From Rikenellaceae bacterium (GTDB lineage Bacteria > Bacteroidota > Bacteroidia > Bacteroidales > Rikenellaceae), in assembly GCA_017379895.1 (NCBI GenBank), contig JAFNVH010000058.1, positions 1-58,193 on the forward strand: DNA of 58,193 nucleotides, read 5' to 3'. Shown here in pieces: positions 31,355 to 41,038 of this stretch (its first letter is position 1; the number at the start of each line of letters is the position of its first letter). The position numbers and the translations under genes are program-made. The notes beneath the pieces were generated by a model. It was not told the DNA's origin and made no database searches. It saw only the letters and a program-made list of their open reading frames with translations.

Positions 31355-32680
31355 CTACTCCTCGATATAGATCTCGAAATAGAGCGGCGTGTACGACTGA
31401 ACCTCAGTGGTGACAGTCGTGGTTGTCTCAGCCTCGGCTGCGCTGCCCTGATTGTTCATCATCTCCTGATACATATAGTAGCTATAATAGTCGTAGGGAT
31501 CGTAGCCGTAACCACCACCATAACCACCATAACCACCATACATCATATTGTAGTAGTTACTATAATAGTTGTTGTACATATTCATATAGTAGTAGTCCAT
31601 CGAACTTGAAGTCGATGCCGAGCCGTTGCGATACTGGCCTGTACTGCCATAGCAGTAGAACGATGTCGCTACGATACGAGCCCACTGGCCCTGCAACAGA
31701 TGAGGAATTGTGTAGTTCCAAGCCTTGATGTAACCCGAACCCTCGTCGCCACTCTCGTCGGCGCTCTCGCCATTGTTCTTGACGGTGAATTCCAGTGCCT
31801 CGCCTGTGCTCAGCACCTCGCCAAATACGCGACGCTTGATCGAATCGATATTGGTGTCGAACACGAAACCATCGAGGAACTTACCTACGTACCAAATCTT
31901 TACGGTCGAATCGACAGCAATCGAGTCGCCCTGATATGCTGTTTCGCCCTCAGGCAGACGGAATCTCTTGTCGACATAGAGGTAGTCGAGTGTGTCGTTC
32001 ACGGGCTTCCAGTTGCCGGTTGCTGCGATAAAGTCGTCAACCTCCTTCTCCTCGTCCTTCACGGGGTCCTTGGTCACGTGCATAATCTCGAAGTCGATGA
32101 TCGACGGAACGCTACCGTTGAGCGAGTACTGACCGCCATAACCTGCGTCGTTGCTCGTACCCGTAGCACCGTATGCCAGCGCCGAGGGAATGTAGATCGT
32201 ACCCTTCGTGCCCTTGTGCATCTTGAACTTGGTGCCGTCGTGGTTGGTGAGCGTGTTGCGCATCAGGTAGTGAGTACCTTCGAGCAGATTGGCTGCATAT
32301 TCGCCACAGAAGATGTAGTCAGGCACATAGTGAGTATATTTGGTGAATGTTCCCTGCCACTTAGCGATATCTTCGTAACGCGAGAAGATGACGTTGCCCG
32401 TCATATCGCGCATCGTGAAGTTATATTTCACCCACGTAATGGTATCGTTAGTTGCCAAACTCTTAGTGTCGCCATAGTCATTGACCTCGACCCAAAGGCC
32501 GTTGTCCTGACGCACTGCACGAGTACCCTTGTTGTTCACGTGTTTAGCAATCCACGCGTCGAGCGACTGCTGCTCCTCGACATCCATATCGATCTCGATC
32601 TTCTCGGCGCAAGAGGTGAATCCTGCTGCCAGAACCAGCGCCATCAACGCGTAACGCAAAAATTTCATAGTTTGTTTCAT
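31355..32680 (-). CDS. FKBP-type PPIase-like lipoprotein with Tyr/Gly-rich insert
   Basis: A 441-residue lipoprotein (signal ending GFTSC, Cys about 24). Residues of about 45-205 hold a first FKBP-like domain (GTIYIPSALAYGATG and SIIDFEIMHV); a second, diverged one follows (about 215-441: STVKIWYVGKFLDGFVFDTN to LYFEIYIEE). Inside the second domain, residues 360-410 are a low-complexity run with 19 Tyr in 51 residues plus Gly, Met and Asn. FKBP lipoproteins act as prolyl isomerase chaperones in the envelope; activity of the second domain is doubtful. It lies 18 bases after the second FKBP gene, in one operon. Confidence 0.8.
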   Translation of the reverse strand: MKQTMKFLRYALMALVLAAGFTSCAEKIEIDMDVEEQQSLDAWIAKHVNNKGTRAVRQDNGLWVEVNDYGDTKSLATNDTITWVKYNFTMRDMTGNVIFSRYEDIAKWQGTFTKYTHYVPDYIFCGEYAANLLEGTHYLMRNTLTNHDGTKFKMHKGTKGTIYIPSALAYGATGTSNDAGYGGQYSLNGSVPSIIDFEIMHVTKDPVKDEEKEVDDFIAATGNWKPVNDTLDYLYVDKRFRLPEGETAYQGDSIAVDSTVKIWYVGKFLDGFVFDTNIDSIKRRVFGEVLSTGEALEFTVKNNGESADESGDEGSGYIKAWNYTIPHLLQGQWARIVATSFYCYGSTGQYRNGSASTSSSMDYYYMNMYNNYYSNYYNMMYGGYGGYGGGYGYDPYDYYSYYMYQEMMNNQGSAAEAETTTTVTTEVQSYTPLYFEIYIEE

Positions 32681-32698
32681 TATGTCGTTTGTTTCGTT

Positions 32699-33298
32699 TT
32701 ATTCAACATTGTCAATCACCGTCACCATCATCACTGCTGACTTAGCCGCAATGACACCCATTGCGCGATCGCCATACGCTGCCTCATAAGGCATAAACGT
32801 GTAGACCGTATCGCCTTTGGCACAATCGGGTAACGTAAGTTCGAGCCCTTTTATTATGGGGTCGGTGCCCAAAATACGCACTGCGGGGGTAAAATCCCAA
32901 TACGTTGTGTCCAGACCGTACTGCGAAGCCAATAGTGCGCCCGTTCCTCGGTTGTTGGTCGCAAACGGAGTGTTCGCAGGTGCTCCCTCGAACAGATAGG
33001 CCTCGTAGCGGAATGTGATCTGCGATCCCTCGGCGATAAGCTTCTGGGGACGATCCTCGCGGTAGATGTTCGAGATGTGGCGATAGGCGTCGCCGCAGCG
33101 GGTGTAATAGGGGAGCTTCTCGCCCGTCATCGACTGCTCGGCCTCCTCCTCACTCACCAACTTCATTCGCGAGGTCATATAGCTCACGAAACGATCCATC
33201 TGATCCTGGAATATATCCTCGCCTCCTTCGCACGCCACGACGCACATCGCCATCGATGCGACGAGCAGCAGGGTGATATTTTTCATTAATCGTTTCAT
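32699..33298 (-). CDS. FKBP-type PPIase-like lipoprotein
   Basis: A 199-residue lipoprotein (signal ending CVVACEGG). A single FKBP-like domain (about 85-199) has ITFRYEAYLFEG, FTPAVRILGTDPIIKGLELTLPD, and FMPYEAAYGDRAMG. It is first of the two-gene unit with the larger FKBP lipoprotein. A minus-strand -7 TATCTTTG is at 33331-33338. The substrates are unknown. Confidence 0.82.
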   Translation of the reverse strand: MKRLMKNITLLLVASMAMCVVACEGGEDIFQDQMDRFVSYMTSRMKLVSEEEAEQSMTGEKLPYYTRCGDAYRHISNIYREDRPQKLIAEGSQITFRYEAYLFEGAPANTPFATNNRGTGALLASQYGLDTTYWDFTPAVRILGTDPIIKGLELTLPDCAKGDTVYTFMPYEAAYGDRAMGVIAAKSAVMMVTVIDNVE

Positions 33299-33330
33299 AC
33301 TACATAAACGTACATACCGCGTACAAATTG

Positions 33331-33338
33331 CAAAGATA
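33331..33338 (-). promoter_or_regulatory. Likely -7 element of the FKBP operon
   Basis: TATCTTTG on the minus strand, 32 bases before the FKBP ATG. No clear -33 is seen. Confidence 0.5.
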
Positions 33339-33420
33339 TAGATAAATTTTGAAATTTAGTACCACTTGCCCATTATATTCTATGAATATTTTAAATCGCG
33401 CGCGGAAGTGGCGCTAAAAC

Positions 33421-33452
33421 TTGCAGAGTTTCGGAAAAGTTGGTTATCTTTG
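33421..33452 (+). promoter_or_regulatory. Promoter of ychF
   Basis: TTG at 33421-33423, a 21-base spacer, and TATCTTTG at 33445-33452, 39 bases before the ATG. Confidence 0.65.
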
Positions 33453-33491
33453 CACGTTAAAACTGTCACGAACAAAACTAAAAAATACAAT

Positions 33492-34589
33492 ATGGCTTTA
33501 CAATGCGGAATCGTGGGTCTGCCCAATGTCGGCAAATCGACCCTGTTCAACTGCCTCTCGAACGCTAAGGCGCAGGCAGCAAACTTCCCTTTCTGTACGA
33601 TCGAACCCAACGTGGGTGTGATTACCGTACCCGATGAGCGACTGATTAAACTCGCTGAGATCGATAACCCTAAGCGCGTGATACCCACCACGATCGAGAT
33701 CGTCGATATTGCAGGTCTGGTTAAGGGTGCATCGAAGGGCGAAGGTTTGGGTAACAAGTTCCTCGCCAACATTCGCAATACCGACGCAATTATCCACGTT
33801 TTGCGTTGCTTCGATAACGAGAATATCACTCACGTCGATGGTACGATCGACCCCGTGCGCGATAAGAGCATTATCGACACCGAGTTGCAGCTCAAAGACC
33901 TCGAAACGGTCGAGAGTCGCATTGGTAAGGTGCAGAAGCAGGCTACTGCCGGCGACAAGAACGCTAAGCGTGCTTACGAGATTTTGTGTCGCTATAAGGA
34001 GGTTTTGGAGCAGGGACGTTCGGCTCGTACTGTCGAGTTGGATAAGGAGGATCGTAAGGTTATTCCCGATCTTAACCTGCTGACCGACAAACCTGTATTG
34101 TATGTTTGCAACGTAGATGAGCGTAGCGCCGCAACGGGTAATGCTCACGTCGAGGCTGTTCGCGCAGCTATCGCTGAGGAGAATGCCGAGCTGCTGATCG
34201 TGGCTGCTGCAACCGAGGCTGATATCGCTGAGTTGGAGGACTACGACGAGCGTCAGATGTTCCTCGAAGAGGTTGGTTTGACCGAGTCGGGTGTAAGCCG
34301 TCTGATCAAGTCGGCATACAAACTGCTCGACCTGCAAACCTACTTCACTACCGGTGCCGACGAGAGCCGCGCTTGGACCTTCACTCGTGGGATGAAGGCT
34401 CCGCAGACTGCGGGTATCATTCACTCGGACTTCGAGCGCGGTTTCATTCGTGCCGAGGTGATCAAGTATGACGACTACGTAGCTCTGGGTTCGGAGAAGG
34501 CTTGCCGCGACGTTGGTAAGATCGGCATCGAGGGAAAGGAGTACGTGGTGCAGGATGGTGATATTATGCACTTCTTGTTCAATGTCTAA
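33492..34589 (+). CDS. ychF: Redox-regulated ATPase YchF
   Basis: A 365-residue Obg-family P-loop protein that prefers ATP and associates with ribosomes. The ATG at 33492 starts [20 protein letters not shown] with the P-loop; the frame extends 42 codons up but through the promoter. Seen: [33 protein letters not shown] (Switch II without the catalytic residue of GTPases), a coiled-coil domain about 130-200, and the C-terminal TGS domain ([28 protein letters not shown]). All features are normal. It lies 35 bases before gltX. Confidence 0.96.
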   Translation: MALQCGIVGLPNVGKSTLFNCLSNAKAQAANFPFCTIEPNVGVITVPDERLIKLAEIDNPKRVIPTTIEIVDIAGLVKGASKGEGLGNKFLANIRNTDAIIHVLRCFDNENITHVDGTIDPVRDKSIIDTELQLKDLETVESRIGKVQKQATAGDKNAKRAYEILCRYKEVLEQGRSARTVELDKEDRKVIPDLNLLTDKPVLYVCNVDERSAATGNAHVEAVRAAIAEENAELLIVAAATEADIAELEDYDERQMFLEEVGLTESGVSRLIKSAYKLLDLQTYFTTGADESRAWTFTRGMKAPQTAGIIHSDFERGFIRAEVIKYDDYVALGSEKACRDVGKIGIEGKEYVVQDGDIMHFLFNV

Positions 34590-34624
34590 GCCGCCCATAA
34601 TTAATGCAAAAAAGAGTTAAAACG

Positions 34625-36163
34625 ATGAATACAAGACAAACACGAGTACGTTTTGCACCGAGCCCGACGGGTCCGTTGCATATTGGCGGTCTGCGTACCG
34701 CGCTCTACAACTATCTGTTTGCGCGTCAGCGCGGTGGTAAGATGATTTTGCGTATCGAGGATACCGATTCGCAGCGTTTCGTTGAGGGCGCTGAGGAGTA
34801 CATCAACGAGGCTCTGGCTTGGTGCGGTATCGAGATCGACGAGGGTGTGCGCGAAGGTGGCGAGTATGGTCCCTACCGCCAGAGCGAGCGCCGTGAGATC
34901 TACTTGAAGTACGCAGAGCAGCTGGTTGAGAACGGCAATGCCTATTACGCATTCGACACCCCTGAGGAGTTGGATGCAATCCGCAAGGAGTACGAAGAGA
35001 AGGGTGAAACCTTCGCTTATAACTATGCTGTTCGCGAGCGTTTGGCTACGTCGTTGCGTCTGTCGGCTGACGAGGTGCGCGAGCGTATCGAGCGTGGTGA
35101 TCAGTGGGTTATCCGCTTCCGTATGCCTGAGAATGAGGATGTTGAGATGCACGACTTGATTCGTGGCGACGTGAAAATGAACACCTCGACACTCGACGAT
35201 AAGGTGCTCTATAAGTCGGCTGACCGTCTGCCGACTTACCACTTGGCAAACATCGTTGATGACCATCTGATGGAGATCTCGCACGTAATTCGTGGCGAAG
35301 AGTGGCTGCCTTCGTTGCCACTGCACTACCTGCTCTATCGTGCGTTTGGTTGGACCGATTCGCAGCCCGAGTTTGCGCATCTGCCCCTGCTGTTGAAGCC
35401 TACGGGTCAAGGCAAACTCTCGAAGCGCGATGGCGATAAGATGGGTTTCCCCGTGTTCCCGCTCTTATGGCAGTCACCCACGGGTGAGACTGCACGCGGC
35501 TACCGCGAGGATGGTTACTTCCCCGAGGCTGTTGTCAATCTGTTGGCACTGCTGGGTTGGAACCCCGGTACCGAGCAGGAGATCTTCTCGATGCAGGAAC
35601 TGATCGATCAGTTCTCGCTCGATCGCGTGAGCAAGTCGGGTGCACGTTTCCAGCCCGATAAGGCGCGCTGGTTCAACTCGCAGTATATGCACGAGCGCGA
35701 CAACGCAGAGCTGGCTGAGGCTTATATGCCGCTGCTGGCTGAAAAGGGAGTTGAGGCTGAGCGCGAGCGTGTTGAGTATATCGTGGACTTGGTTAAGGAT
35801 CGCGCTACGTTCGTGAGCGATATGTGGGATCTGACCTCATATTTCTTCGTTGCACCCACCGAATACGACGCTAAGTCGGTACGTAAGTATTGGAAGGGTG
35901 AAGTGCCTGCGCGTCTGGTTGAGTTGCGCGATGAGTTGGCTCAGTTGAAGGATTTCTCGGTTGAGGGTACCGATGTGTTTGTTCACGAGTGGAACGAGCG
36001 CAAGGAGTATGTTATCGGTCAGACTATGAACTCGTTGCGTCTGGCTGTTGTAGGTGCTTGCAAGGGCCCGTCGATGTTCGAGATTCTCTACGTTGTTGGT
36101 CGCGATGAGGTTGTGCGCCGCATCGACGCTGCGTTGGCCGCTATCCCCACTCCCGAGGAGTAA
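34625..36163 (+). CDS. gltX: Glutamyl-tRNA synthetase
   Basis: Charges tRNA-Glu with glutamate. 512 residues from the ATG at 34625 ([16 protein letters not shown]); an in-frame ATG at 34604 adds seven residues. Class I signatures are present: [11 protein letters not shown] (HIGH motif), ILRIEDTD, and KLSKRDGDK (KMSKS motif). A helical anticodon-binding domain fills the last 170 residues. Terminated by the hairpin at 36189-36210. Confidence 0.96.
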   Translation: MNTRQTRVRFAPSPTGPLHIGGLRTALYNYLFARQRGGKMILRIEDTDSQRFVEGAEEYINEALAWCGIEIDEGVREGGEYGPYRQSERREIYLKYAEQLVENGNAYYAFDTPEELDAIRKEYEEKGETFAYNYAVRERLATSLRLSADEVRERIERGDQWVIRFRMPENEDVEMHDLIRGDVKMNTSTLDDKVLYKSADRLPTYHLANIVDDHLMEISHVIRGEEWLPSLPLHYLLYRAFGWTDSQPEFAHLPLLLKPTGQGKLSKRDGDKMGFPVFPLLWQSPTGETARGYREDGYFPEAVVNLLALLGWNPGTEQEIFSMQELIDQFSLDRVSKSGARFQPDKARWFNSQYMHERDNAELAEAYMPLLAEKGVEAERERVEYIVDLVKDRATFVSDMWDLTSYFFVAPTEYDAKSVRKYWKGEVPARLVELRDELAQLKDFSVEGTDVFVHEWNERKEYVIGQTMNSLRLAVVGACKGPSMFEILYVVGRDEVVRRIDAALAAIPTPEE

Positions 36164-36184
36164 ACGAAAGATCGATTCGATAAT

Positions 36185-36219
36185 AAAAGCCGCACCTTTC
36201 GGGGTGCGGCTCTCTTTTT
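36185..36219. terminator. Terminator between gltX and glnN
   Basis: GCCGCACC/GGTGCGGC (36189-36196 with 36203-36210), A-run before, T-run after. Confidence 0.85.
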
Positions 36220-36235
36220 ATAGTTTCTACGATAA

Positions 36236-38410
36236 TTATCTTAGGAACAGCAATTCGCGGTACTTGGGCAGAGTCCACATCTGATCGTCGATAACTAATT
36301 CGAGCTTGTCGATTCGTGTGCGAATCTCCTCCAGATAGTCGGCCACAGTATCGTGGTAAGCGATCGCCTTGGCGCGCTCCTCGGTGATGCGGTTAGCCAC
36401 CTTGCGAGCCTCGATCATCTCGTTGACCATACGCTGAATGTCGGCAGTGAGGGTCGAGATCTCCTTGATGAGGGCGATATCCTGCGTTGCGTCGAGGTTG
36501 AGCAACGACATCTTGTAAACCTTATCGAGCAACATCGCCTCGTATTTCGATGCAATGGGAACAATCTGATTCAGTGCCAAATCGCCCATCACACGAGCCT
36601 CGATCTGAATCTTCTTTGTGTACATATCCCAGCTTACGTCGGTACGCGCTTTCAACTCAACGTCATTCAGTACGCCCGTCGAAGCGAACATCTGCTTGGT
36701 CGACTCCGACAGCATACGGTCGAAGATCAGAGGTACCGAAGTCTCGCAATCCAAACCGCGACGTGCAGCCTCCTCTTTCCACTCGTCCGAGTAACCATTG
36801 CCGTCGAAAAGAATCGGGCGACACTCGTTGATCAACAGCTTAACCTCCTCGAAAATAGCCTTTTCGATCGAGTCGCCATTAGCGATTCGTGCATCAACGC
36901 GACCCTTGAAGATCGTGAGCTGCTCGGCTACGGCGGCATTGAGCGTGATCATTGCCGAGGCGCAGTTGGTGAGCGAACCCACCGCGCGGAACTCGAAACG
37001 ATTACCCGTGAAGGCAAAGGGCGAGGTGCGGTTGCGGTCGGTGTTATCCATCAGCAACTCGGGGATCGAAGGAATACCCTGCATCTTGAAACCCGTCTTC
37101 GAGTCGAAGATGATGGCATCCTCGCTCTGGCTCTCGGCGATCTTGTCGAGAGCGGCCGAAACCTGCTTGCCGAGGAATACCGAGATAATTGCCGGCGGAG
37201 CCTCGTTAGCGCCCAGACGGTGAGCATTTGTGGCGGTCGAAACCGAGGCCTTCAATGCTCCGTTGTGGCGATAAACGGCTGCTATGATATTGGCAATGAA
37301 TGTTACGAATTGGAGATTTGCCTGCGGAGTCTTACCCGGCGAGAGTAGATTGACGCCCTTATCTGTGCCGAGCGACCAATTGTTGTGCTTACCCGAACCG
37401 TTGATTCCCTTGAATGGTTTCTCGTGCAGCAGAACGCGGAACGAGTGACGGCGTGCAACCTTCTCCATCAGGATCAGCAACAGTTGGTTGTGGTCGTTGG
37501 CGAGGTTCATCTCTTCGTAGATTGGTGCCAGCTCGAACTGATTGGGTGCCACCTCGTTATGGCGTGTCTTGACGGGAATACCGAGTTTCAACGACTCGCA
37601 TTCCAAATCCTTCATAAACTCGATCACGCGGTCGGGAATTGCACCGAAATAGTGGTCCTCCAACTGCTGGTTCTTGGCACTCTCGTGGCCCATCAGTGTG
37701 CGGCCCGTCAACACTAAGTCAGGGCGAGCAGCCCATAGACCTTCGTCAACCAGGAAGTACTCCTGCTCCCAACCCAGATATGTGGTCACGTGCTTAACCT
37801 CGGGATCGAAGTAGTGGCAAACCTCGCGCGCAGCCTGACCCACAGCCGAGATCGAACGCAGCAGAGGGAGCTTATAGTCGAGCGCCTCACCCGTATATGC
37901 GATGAAAATGGTTGGGATACAGAGCGTTGTATCGACAATGAACGCGGGTGACGTAGCGTCCCACGCCGAGTAGCCGCGCGCCTCGAAAGTGTTGCGGATA
38001 CCGCCATTGGGGAATGACGAAGCGTCGGGTTCCTGCTGAATGAGCAACTTGCCCGAGAACTCTTCGAGCATACCGCCTGCACCGTCGTGTTCGAGGAAGG
38101 CGTCGTGCTTTTCGGCGGTACCTCCCGTCAGCGGCTGAAACCAGTGAGTGTAATGTGTAGCGCCTTGATCCATAGCCCATTGCTTCATTCCCGATGCGAC
38201 TTCGGCAGCGATCTCGCGCGAGAGGGGGGTGCCGTTGTCCATCGTGTCGAGCATAGCCTCGTAGGTCTTTTTGTGGAGATAGCGACGCATTGCGGCGCGG
38301 TTGAAAACCTTCGTGCCGAAGTATTCCGACGGGCGGCCTTCGGGGTTTTGAGCAGCGAGGGGCTTGCGGTTGATAGCCTCCTCGACCATTCTGAATCTGA
38401 GCGATGACAT
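36236..38410 (-). CDS. glnN: Glutamine synthetase type III
   Basis: Makes glutamine from glutamate, ammonia and ATP. The 724 residues are the large GSIII form found in Bacteroidota. The ATG at 38410 starts MSSLRFRMVEEAINR; 27 codons above it are non-coding. Seen: the GSIII signature GATHYTHWFQPLTGGTAEKHD, EVAPNQFELAPIYEEMN, NGSGKHNNWSLGT (ATP/glutamate site), and NRTSPFAFTGNRFEFRAVGS. A coiled C-terminal region of 100 residues closes the protein. Transcribed alone. No PII-type gene is nearby. Confidence 0.96.
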   Translation of the reverse strand: MSSLRFRMVEEAINRKPLAAQNPEGRPSEYFGTKVFNRAAMRRYLHKKTYEAMLDTMDNGTPLSREIAAEVASGMKQWAMDQGATHYTHWFQPLTGGTAEKHDAFLEHDGAGGMLEEFSGKLLIQQEPDASSFPNGGIRNTFEARGYSAWDATSPAFIVDTTLCIPTIFIAYTGEALDYKLPLLRSISAVGQAAREVCHYFDPEVKHVTTYLGWEQEYFLVDEGLWAARPDLVLTGRTLMGHESAKNQQLEDHYFGAIPDRVIEFMKDLECESLKLGIPVKTRHNEVAPNQFELAPIYEEMNLANDHNQLLLILMEKVARRHSFRVLLHEKPFKGINGSGKHNNWSLGTDKGVNLLSPGKTPQANLQFVTFIANIIAAVYRHNGALKASVSTATNAHRLGANEAPPAIISVFLGKQVSAALDKIAESQSEDAIIFDSKTGFKMQGIPSIPELLMDNTDRNRTSPFAFTGNRFEFRAVGSLTNCASAMITLNAAVAEQLTIFKGRVDARIANGDSIEKAIFEEVKLLINECRPILFDGNGYSDEWKEEAARRGLDCETSVPLIFDRMLSESTKQMFASTGVLNDVELKARTDVSWDMYTKKIQIEARVMGDLALNQIVPIASKYEAMLLDKVYKMSLLNLDATQDIALIKEISTLTADIQRMVNEMIEARKVANRITEERAKAIAYHDTVADYLEEIRTRIDKLELVIDDQMWTLPKYRELLFLR

Positions 38411-38530
38411 TGTGTAGTGTAAGTCGTGATTAGTTTGGGCAGTGCGCAATGTCTGTTTTCGTTTTTGCGCAACTATGCGACAAAAATACAAAAAAATATG
38501 TTTAGGGTGGATAATTTCGGGCGACTAAAT

Positions 38531-38561
38531 TTGATAAATTCGATTAATTTTTCTAAATTTG
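38531..38561 (+). promoter_or_regulatory. Promoter of the murein-peptide operon
   Basis: TTG at 38531-38533, a 20-base spacer, and TAAATTTG at 38554-38561; the ATG follows 59 bases on. Confidence 0.7.
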
Positions 38562-38620
38562 TAGGTCGCATATTCGCGTGTGCACGTATTAAGAACTAAA
38601 AAATTAAAACCAAATAGACT

Positions 38621-39790
38621 ATGACACGTAAATTTACCACGCTGATTATCACACTTTTTGCAGCTTGCAATGTGTTCGCAGCACAGCCCACGGGCGAAAT
38701 CCTCAAAGAGATCAAAGCTATGTATGCACCTGACAAACGTACGGTGCTCTACGACATCGAAGTCGATGAGTATCCGAGTGTTACAGTTGTGACGGGTCGT
38801 ACAACATCGAAAGAGGCACTGAATCAGACTATCGCAGCGCTCACTGAGAAATTTGGCGACAAGAAGTTGGTGAACGATGTTCGTCTGCTGCCCGATGCAA
38901 AGATGAATGGCGAGATCTACGGCGTGATTGACATCGCAGTGGCAACCGTGCGCCGCGAGGGTAACTACTCGTCGGAGCAGCTCACTCAGTTGCTGATGGG
39001 TATGCCCGTACGCGTACTCGACGATAACGGCTGGTTCTATGTACAGACTCCCGAGGGTTATCTGGGTTGGGTCGCTAAGCGCGGCGTCAAGACTATGACC
39101 CTCGACGAGTATAACGCTTGGGTTGAGGCCGATAAGGTTGTCTATCTGCCTACCACCGGTTGGATCTACGAGCAGCCCGACCTGAAATCGGCTCACGTAA
39201 CCGACATCACCGCTGGCTCGATCGTGCTGAACAAGGGCAAGACTAAGGGTAAGTTCATCGAGGTTGAGTTGCCGAAGGGACGCAAGGGTTATCTGTTGCG
39301 CTCGGATGTTGAGGACTTCGAGGTATGGAAGAAGCGTCGCCCTACAGCTGATGCAGTGGTAGCTGAGGCGCAGAATCTGCTCGGTACTTCGTATCTGTGG
39401 GCAGGTACCTCGACCAAGATGCTCGATTGTAGCGGTATGGCTAAGACGGTCTATCTGCTCAATGGTCTGGTGCTGGCGCGTGACGCATCGCAGCAGTGCC
39501 TGACGGGCGATAACATCGACGTATCGGATAAGGACTGGACCAAGTTGAAGAAGGGTGATTTGGTATTCTTCGGCAGCAAGCGCGTAACCCACGTTGGTGT
39601 ATATATGGGCGACGGTAAGTTTATTCACGAGGCAGGTTTGATCCACATTTCGAGCTTCAACCCCGACCACGAGGAGTATTCGAGCTATTGGCTCAAGCAG
39701 CTGATTCGCGCAACCCGCATCATCGGTACTGAGGATAGCAACAAGGGCGTTTGGTCGGTTGAGAACTGTCCGCTCTACAACAAGCAGTAA
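38621..39790 (+). CDS. NlpC/P60 endopeptidase with SH3 domains (YkfC-like)
   Basis: 389 residues with a cleavable signal peptide (to about Ala20). SH3b-like domains fill about 105-240 (MPVRVLDDNGWFYVQTPEGYLGWV and GKFIEVELPKGRKGYLL). A C-terminal NlpC/P60 domain has the catalytic Cys in KMLDCSGMAK and His in RVTHVGVYMG, with FIHEAG after. YkfC-type enzymes cut gamma-D-Glu-diaminopimelate bonds in murein peptides. The next gene is a dipeptide epimerase for the L-Ala-Glu product, which supports that function. Confidence 0.9.
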   Translation: MTRKFTTLIITLFAACNVFAAQPTGEILKEIKAMYAPDKRTVLYDIEVDEYPSVTVVTGRTTSKEALNQTIAALTEKFGDKKLVNDVRLLPDAKMNGEIYGVIDIAVATVRREGNYSSEQLTQLLMGMPVRVLDDNGWFYVQTPEGYLGWVAKRGVKTMTLDEYNAWVEADKVVYLPTTGWIYEQPDLKSAHVTDITAGSIVLNKGKTKGKFIEVELPKGRKGYLLRSDVEDFEVWKKRRPTADAVVAEAQNLLGTSYLWAGTSTKMLDCSGMAKTVYLLNGLVLARDASQQCLTGDNIDVSDKDWTKLKKGDLVFFGSKRVTHVGVYMGDGKFIHEAGLIHISSFNPDHEEYSSYWLKQLIRATRIIGTEDSNKGVWSVENCPLYNKQ

Positions 39791-39827
39791 ACTGAAAAAT
39801 AAAATAACTTAAAACTATACTGAGACT

Positions 39828-41006
39828 ATGAAAAGAAGAGATTTTATCAAGAAGGCATTGGCAACAGGTGTAGTTGCTACGGTAGCCCCCACATTGGCAG
39901 CATCGGCTTTCCCGTCGGTAGCAGCAGCGGTAGGTAAGGGTAAGAAGTCGTCGGTCGGTAGCGATAAGATGAAGCTTACGTTCTGGCGTGCTGACGCAGC
40001 GCTGGCTCACCCCTTCACCGTTTCGGGTTACACTCGTACTCACACCCCGATCGTACTGACCAAGATCGAGTACGCAGGTTATGAGGGTTATGGTGAGGCT
40101 GCTATGCCTCCCTATCTGGGCGAGACCTCGGAGTCGGCAATGGCATTCCTTAGCCGTATCCAGCCTATTCTTGACAAGTATAACTCACCCTTCCTGCTCG
40201 AAGATATTCTGTTTGAGGTTGATAACCTGACTACCTTCAACACCGCAGCTAAGGCAGCAGTAGATATTGCTCTGCACGACTTGGTAGGTAAGTTGATGGG
40301 TCAGCCTTGGTACAACATCTGGGGTTACGATCGTATGAAGGCTCCCGACACTTCGTTCACTATCGGTATCGATACTCCCGAGGTAGTTCGCGAAAAGACC
40401 AAGGAGGCTGCTCCCTACAACCTGATCAAGGTTAAGTTGGGTACTCCGCAGGACGAGGAGTTGGTAAATGCTATTCGTTCGGTTGAGCCCACCAAGCCTC
40501 TGTGCGTTGACGCCAATCAGGGCTGGAAGGATAAGCACCACGCTTTGGAGATGATCCACTGGTGCAAGGAGCATGGCTTCGTATTCATCGAGCAGCCTAT
40601 CGGCAAGTACAACCTCGACGATATGGCTTGGATCACTCAGAACTCGCCGCTGCCCACCATCGCTGATGAGTCGTGCCAGCGTCTGATTGACATTCCGAAG
40701 TTGAAGGGTGTATTCTCGGGTATCAACATCAAGCTGATGAAGTGTACCGGTATGCGCGAGGCTAACAAGATGGTTTCGTTGGCTCGTACGCTCAATATGA
40801 AGGTTATGATCGGCTGTATGACCGAAACTTCGTGCGCAATTTCGGCTGCATCGCACGTTGCTTGCGCTTGCGACTGGGCTGACTTGGACGGTAACGTGCT
40901 GATCGCTCACTCGTCGGATCCCTACGATGGTATGAAGGTGGTTGATGGTAAGGTTATCCCCAGCGACCGTCCGGGTATCGGTATCGTAAAGCGCACCGAT
41001 CTGTAA
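39828..41006 (+). CDS. L-Ala-D/L-Glu epimerase (enolase superfamily)
   Basis: 392 residues. A twin-arginine style leader (MKRRDFIKKALATG) suggests export already folded. The enolase-superfamily barrel is complete: KVKLG (the KxK lysines), CVDANQGW, FIEQP, IADESC (three metal ligands), and INIKLMKC (second-base Lys). Near the end a DLDG segment matches the DxD motif typical of dipeptide epimerases. It would convert L-Ala-D-Glu released from murein to L-Ala-L-Glu. Its position after the NlpC/P60 gene makes this the best reading; other dipeptides are possible. Confidence 0.88.
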   Translation: MKRRDFIKKALATGVVATVAPTLAASAFPSVAAAVGKGKKSSVGSDKMKLTFWRADAALAHPFTVSGYTRTHTPIVLTKIEYAGYEGYGEAAMPPYLGETSESAMAFLSRIQPILDKYNSPFLLEDILFEVDNLTTFNTAAKAAVDIALHDLVGKLMGQPWYNIWGYDRMKAPDTSFTIGIDTPEVVREKTKEAAPYNLIKVKLGTPQDEELVNAIRSVEPTKPLCVDANQGWKDKHHALEMIHWCKEHGFVFIEQPIGKYNLDDMAWITQNSPLPTIADESCQRLIDIPKLKGVFSGINIKLMKCTGMREANKMVSLARTLNMKVMIGCMTETSCAISAASHVACACDWADLDGNVLIAHSSDPYDGMKVVDGKVIPSDRPGIGIVKRTDL

Positions 41007-41038
41007 TTGATGGATCACACGCCTAAACTGAAAAGATT

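Noticed and set aside
33366..33491. 42-codon N-terminal extension of YchF
   Set aside because: It would include the promoter, and the family starts at MALQCGIVG.
33498..34598. 366-codon minus-strand open frame under ychF
   Set aside because: It is antisense to ychF, which has full family motifs; the shadow has no recognisable domain.
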